From: Planctomycetota bacterium
GTDB lineage: Bacteria; Planctomycetota; J058; JAJDCP01
DNA length: 64,000 nt
Reading direction: 5' to 3'
NCBI GenBank assembly: GCA_029260765.1
Contig: JAJDCP010000046.1
Location: forward strand, 50,424 to 114,423
Shown here: one piece after another, positions 62,920 to 64,000 of the stretch
Layout: every line of letters begins with the position of its first letter
Position numbering within the stretch: position 1 is the first letter of the stretch
Program-made: the position numbers and the translations under genes
Notes under the pieces: generated by a model
The model's input: only the letters and a program-made list of their open reading frames with translations
Databases searched by the model: none
What the model was told of the DNA's origin: nothing

Positions 62920-63717
62920 TCAGGCTTCCTGCCCGAGCTGTTCACAGAACATCGCCCGCAGCGCATCCCGTTGCTGCTTGAGGTTCTCCGCCGTGTAGTC
63001 TGCCGTCGAGACTTCCGGCAGGAAGGTCACCTCGATGGTGCCGGGGTGGGGGATCAGCTGCCCCATCGGCTGGCAGAGCCGGGCGCCTTTGACGACGACC
63101 GGCACGATCGGGGCCCGCGAAGCCAGGGCCAGGTGGAAGAGGCCCATCTTGAACGGGCCGAGCTTGCCGGTGCGCGAGCGCGTGCCTTCGGGCGCGATCA
63201 GCAGGGTCGCCCGATGCGCGACCACCACGCGCGCGGCCTCATCGAGCGAGCTATGGGCCTGCGACCTCTTGCGTCGGTTGATGAAGATGGTCCTGATCGA
63301 CCAGATGAACCAGCCGACGAACGGCACGAAGAGCAGCTCGCGCTTGCCGAGCACGGTGCCCGCTTCGGGCATCAGCGCCGCGAAGATGAACAGATCGAGC
63401 TGGCTGGTGTGGTTGAGCACCAGCAGGCGGGCCTTGCGGCCTGCGATGTGCTCGGCGCCGTGGACCCGGAGCTTGATTCCCACCAGCCAGAGCACCGTCG
63501 AACCGGCAAACCGCGAGATTTTGTGCATGTAGGAGCGCACGCCCCAGCGAAGCGTGATCAGGGCGAACAGGCTGAATGCCAGGCAGATCACCATCAGAAA
63601 CAGCCAGCCGACTACGAACACACAGACCCCGCGCAGACTGTAGAGGATCCCGCGGGAGCCCTGTGCGGAGCGGGGTCCCAGCTCGTCTGCCGGCTTCTGG
63701 TCTTGGCTGCCTTCCAA
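62920..63717 (-). CDS. plsC: 1-acyl-sn-glycerol-3-phosphate acyltransferase
   Basis: A 265-residue membrane acyltransferase that makes phosphatidic acid. Two N-terminal membrane helices lie within about residues 25-60. Motif I is NHTSQLD (His and Asp of HX4D intact) and motif III is APEGTRSRTG. The start is best placed at TTG 63717, with GGGAGGAG six bases upstream; GTG at 63774 would add 19 residues without support. This is the second acyltransferase of the superfamily in the window and, unlike that at 17694-18467, keeps all catalytic residues. A 94-bp repeat copy lies upstream of it. Confidence 0.93.
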   Translation of the reverse strand: MEGSQDQKPADELGPRSAQGSRGILYSLRGVCVFVVGWLFLMVICLAFSLFALITLRWGVRSYMHKISRFAGSTVLWLVGIKLRVHGAEHIAGRKARLLVLNHTSQLDLFIFAALMPEAGTVLGKRELLFVPFVGWFIWSIRTIFINRRKRSQAHSSLDEAARVVVAHRATLLIAPEGTRSRTGKLGPFKMGLFHLALASRAPIVPVVVKGARLCQPMGQLIPHPGTIEVTFLPEVSTADYTAENLKQQRDALRAMFCEQLGQEA

Positions 63718-63850
63718 TCGTGTCTCCTCCCGGCGCGTTTTGCGCCAACAGGATACCGTGAACGGGGTCAGCACAACCCGGACATTCGGAATTCAGGCCT
63801 CGGCCCCTCAGAATCGAGGACCGGGGTCCGCGGTCGGGACCGGAGTCGCA

Positions 63851-63906
63851 ACCAGACCTGGTCAACGCCTTCGAATCGGCGATCACCGGCTGTAGCGTCG
63901 GTCTAT
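63851..63906 (-). repeat. Dispersed repeat module B, copy 2
   Basis: Read on the minus strand, ATAGACCGACGCTACAG (63906-63890) is followed by CGGTGATCGCC and TTCGAAGGCGTTGACCA. It aligns with 17521-17574. Here the module directly abuts the 94-bp repeat copy. Confidence 0.6.
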
Positions 63907-64000
63907 GCAGCCTGCGGCGAAAATCGTGAAGCCAGGTGCCGCGCCGGTGGGTCGATGGCAAGGCGGACGACGCAGCCGGCCAGGATGGCCGGCGAGGAGG
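63907..64000. repeat. 94-bp dispersed repeat, copy 2 (cut by window end)
   Basis: Matches 18487-18580 at 90 of 94 bases and may continue beyond the window. In this copy the hairpin GCCGGCCA-GGA-TGGCCGGC is perfect. It lies about 190 bases upstream of plsC. Confidence 0.9.

Overview
This is a G+C-rich bacterial chromosome segment with dense coding and many 1-8 base gene overlaps. It carries no rRNA, tRNA or CRISPR array that I can see. The gene style fits Planctomycetota or a neighbouring group with similar gene content (Myxococcota or Acidobacteriota cannot be excluded). The signs are a membrane-anchored Ser/Thr kinase with a long TPR tail next to sigma factors, a GFTLIE prepilin, a pumping pyrophosphatase, and several large secreted proteins of unknown family. 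This placement is inference; no marker in the window settles it.

Layout: 0.2-3.5 kb holds an AhpD-like protein and a three-gene minus-strand set of unknown proteins, one with a transglutaminase-like cysteine context. 3.7-8.6 kb is housekeeping: metG, purB, an RfbC-type epimerase and folP. 8.6-16.8 kb (minus) holds a giant TPR lipoprotein, a secreted protein, rsfS, hppA and nth. Upstream of nth lies a broken sulfite-oxidase-family gene. 17.1-18.6 kb is repeat-rich and contains an acyltransferase. 18.7-27.0 kb (minus) holds clpC, a haem-binding protein and an nnrS-hlyD-permease-ATPase operon. That operon has a strong sigma-70-like promoter whose spacer is a perfect palindrome. 27.5-29.8 kb encodes a fusion of a beta-CASP ribonuclease-like domain with a LOG nucleotide-hydrolase-like domain. 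Two gene remnants follow (P-type ATPase tail, ThDP-enzyme head).

32.5-42.4 kb (plus) holds a patatin, then a chain of kinase, beta-domain protein, 1048-residue unknown and sigma-like factor, then a second ECF sigma factor. 42.5-45.4 kb has cstA, a DUF1992 protein and an SDR enzyme. 45.5-47.9 kb (minus) pairs a HExxH metalloprotease with a protein built from two copies of the same beta-domain unit found in the kinase operon. With the 0.6-3.5 kb set, this makes three loci that look like effector or secreted-enzyme modules. 48.2-55.7 kb is a tightly coupled eight-gene operon: a PqqD-like protein with an unusual tail, an HprK-like kinase, four glycosyltransferases, an SGNH protein and an NTP_transf_5 protein. 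This looks like a surface-glycan or modified-peptide pathway. 55.9-63.7 kb holds a prepilin, a lipoprotein hydrolase, two GNATs, a second SGNH protein, an AlkD-like repair protein, an AAA ATPase and plsC.

A 94-bp dispersed repeat occurs at 18487-18580 and again at the very end of the window. A second short repeat module occurs three times, and two intergenic gaps carry simple-sequence arrays.
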